Part shown: piece by piece, positions 63,294 to 64,000 of the stretch
How positions within the stretch are numbered: the stretch's first letter is position 1
Layout of the letters: the number at the start of each line of letters is the position of its first letter
NCBI RefSeq assembly: GCF_027980145.1
Contig: NZ_JAMZNK010000015.1
Span: 61,668-125,667 of the forward strand
Origin: Flavobacterium azizsancarii
GTDB taxonomy: Bacteria > Bacteroidota > Bacteroidia > Flavobacteriales > Flavobacteriaceae
Direction: 5' to 3'
DNA: 64,000 bases
The notes under the pieces: model-generated
Databases searched by the model: none
What the model was told of the DNA's origin: nothing
Seen by the model: the letters and a program-made list of their open reading frames with translations, nothing else
Position numbers and translations under genes: made by a program

Positions 63294-63329
63294 AAATGGT
63301 ATAAGCAATGTGAGTTGCTTATACCATTT
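63294..63329 (+). other. Perfect hairpin between susD copy 2 and nagB
   Basis: 15-base perfect arms (63294-63308 AAATGGTATAAGCAA and 63315-63329) around a 6-base loop. No T run follows, so it is not a typical terminator. It may set the ratio of surface proteins to NagB by mRNA processing or partial stop. Confidence 0.75.
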
Positions 63330-63370
63330 CAAAAACCAAAGTTGTAAATACAAAAAAAAAGAAAAAAGAC

Positions 63371-64000
63371 ATGAAAAGTGCTTTAGAAATAAAACCTGAT
63401 ATCAGCTATAAAAGCGCGGGAAAATTTGAAGAGACGAGATTTGAGAAAATCCACAACGAAATCTTCAGAAATTCTACAGAAGCTTCGATAATTGTAGCGC
63501 AGGAAATCGCGCAATTAATTAGATCTAAACAAGAAAAAGGAAAATCTTGCGTATTAGGTTTAGCAACAGGTTCTTCTCCTATCAAAGTTTATGAAGAATT
63601 AGTGAGAATGCACAAAGAAGAAGGATTAAGTTTTAGCAATGTAATCACTTTTAATCTGGATGAATATTATCCAATGACCAAAGAGAACAATCAGAGCTAT
63701 CATTATTTCATGCACCAGCATCTTTTTAACCATATTGATATCAAACCGGAGAACGTTAATATTCCTGATGGAACTGTAAATATTGAGGAATTAAATCAAT
63801 ATTGCATCGACTACGAAATGAATATTAAAAATGCGGGAGGTCTTGATTTTCAATTATTAGGAATTGGTCGTACAGGTCACGTAGGTTTCAACGAACCGGG
63901 ATCACACGTCAATTCAGGAACCAGGATTATTACACTGGATCATATTACAAGAGTAGACGCTTCATCAGATTTTAATGGTATCGACAACGTTCCTAAAAGA
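63371..64000 (+). CDS. nagB: Glucosamine-6-phosphate deaminase NagB (cut by window edge)
   Basis: The first 210 codons are visible; the gene runs off the right edge. The NagB fold shows LGLATGSSPIKVYEELVRMH (phosphate loop), FNLDEYYPM with the catalytic Asp, and LGIGRTGHVGFNEPGS with the catalytic His. The start MKSALEIKPDISYKSAGKFE fits the long Bacteroidota form (about 640 residues) that continues into a PIG-L/LmbE-like deacetylase domain; that part is outside the window. It makes fructose-6-phosphate and ammonia from glucosamine-6-phosphate, the entry of GlcNAc into glycolysis. End of the GlcNAc locus as visible here. Confidence 0.93.
   Translation, partial: MKSALEIKPDISYKSAGKFEETRFEKIHNEIFRNSTEASIIVAQEIAQLIRSKQEKGKSCVLGLATGSSPIKVYEELVRMHKEEGLSFSNVITFNLDEYYPMTKENNQSYHYFMHQHLFNHIDIKPENVNIPDGTVNIEELNQYCIDYEMNIKNAGGLDFQLLGIGRTGHVGFNEPGSHVNSGTRIITLDHITRVDASSDFNGIDNVPKR

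Overview
The window is a piece of a Flavobacteriaceae chromosome (Bacteroidota), most likely Flavobacterium. The signs are: AT-rich DNA; the Bacteroidota promoter type with a TTG near -33 and TAnnTTTG near -7; SusC/SusD transport pairs; the extended NagB form; a bacillithiol gene (bshA); and many flavobacterial intergenic palindromes. The backbone is mostly housekeeping. No IS element, prophage, CRISPR array, tRNA or rRNA gene was found. The one structural RNA gene I am sure of is the 4.5S SRP RNA (44105-44197).

Layout. 1-2000: wreckage of an Rhs-type polymorphic toxin locus, with two Rhs-core scraps and a frameshifted gene around two small membrane-protein genes. 2100-5000: small secreted proteins and a VanX-like dipeptidase. 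5000-11500: minus-strand genes for RNA modification (THUMP-like methyltransferase, SpoU/TrmH-like, RsmE, TsaD) plus an AI-2E family permease, an M43 metalloprotease lipoprotein and a DUF4159 protein; divergent from tsaD is tamB. 16500-20600: a carbon-metabolism block of pfkA, gap, a BadF-type sugar kinase and two methylglyoxal synthase genes, the second with altered phosphate-binding residues. 20500-28900: ridA and lptD (minus strand), then an amidase, an MCE/MlaD protein and a two-gene Fe-S (HdrC/HdrB-like) electron-transfer unit. 28880-29600: a nested array of palindromes and a structured RNA candidate. 29600-37900: bshA, a PrcB-like lipoprotein, a small barrel protein, an LpxH-like phosphoesterase, aroC, a DAACS symporter and a hybrid histidine kinase. 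38000-48600: DEAD-box helicase, hutG and hutI around a coiled-coil protein, glutaminyl cyclase, SRP RNA, an SDR, a GAF histidine kinase, and a short transaldolase whose leader carries a second copy of the structured RNA.

From 48758 to the right edge lies a probable GlcNAc-glycan (chitin, chito-oligosaccharide or N-glycan) utilisation locus: NagP-type MFS transporter, LytS/LytT two-component pair, susC-susD-GH18, a second susC-susD, and nagB, cut by the window edge. GH18 would cleave the glycan outside, the SusCD pairs import fragments, NagP brings GlcNAc inward, and NagB feeds glucosamine-6-phosphate to glycolysis.

The most notable signal is regulatory. Both susC genes carry the same 45-base block (2 mismatches) at the same distance from their start codons. 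It holds an imperfect palindrome and the first of two direct repeats spaced exactly 21 bases, the layout expected for a LytTR-family regulator. The nagP upstream region has a related but weaker pair. This suggests that the adjacent LytS/LytT system controls the locus.
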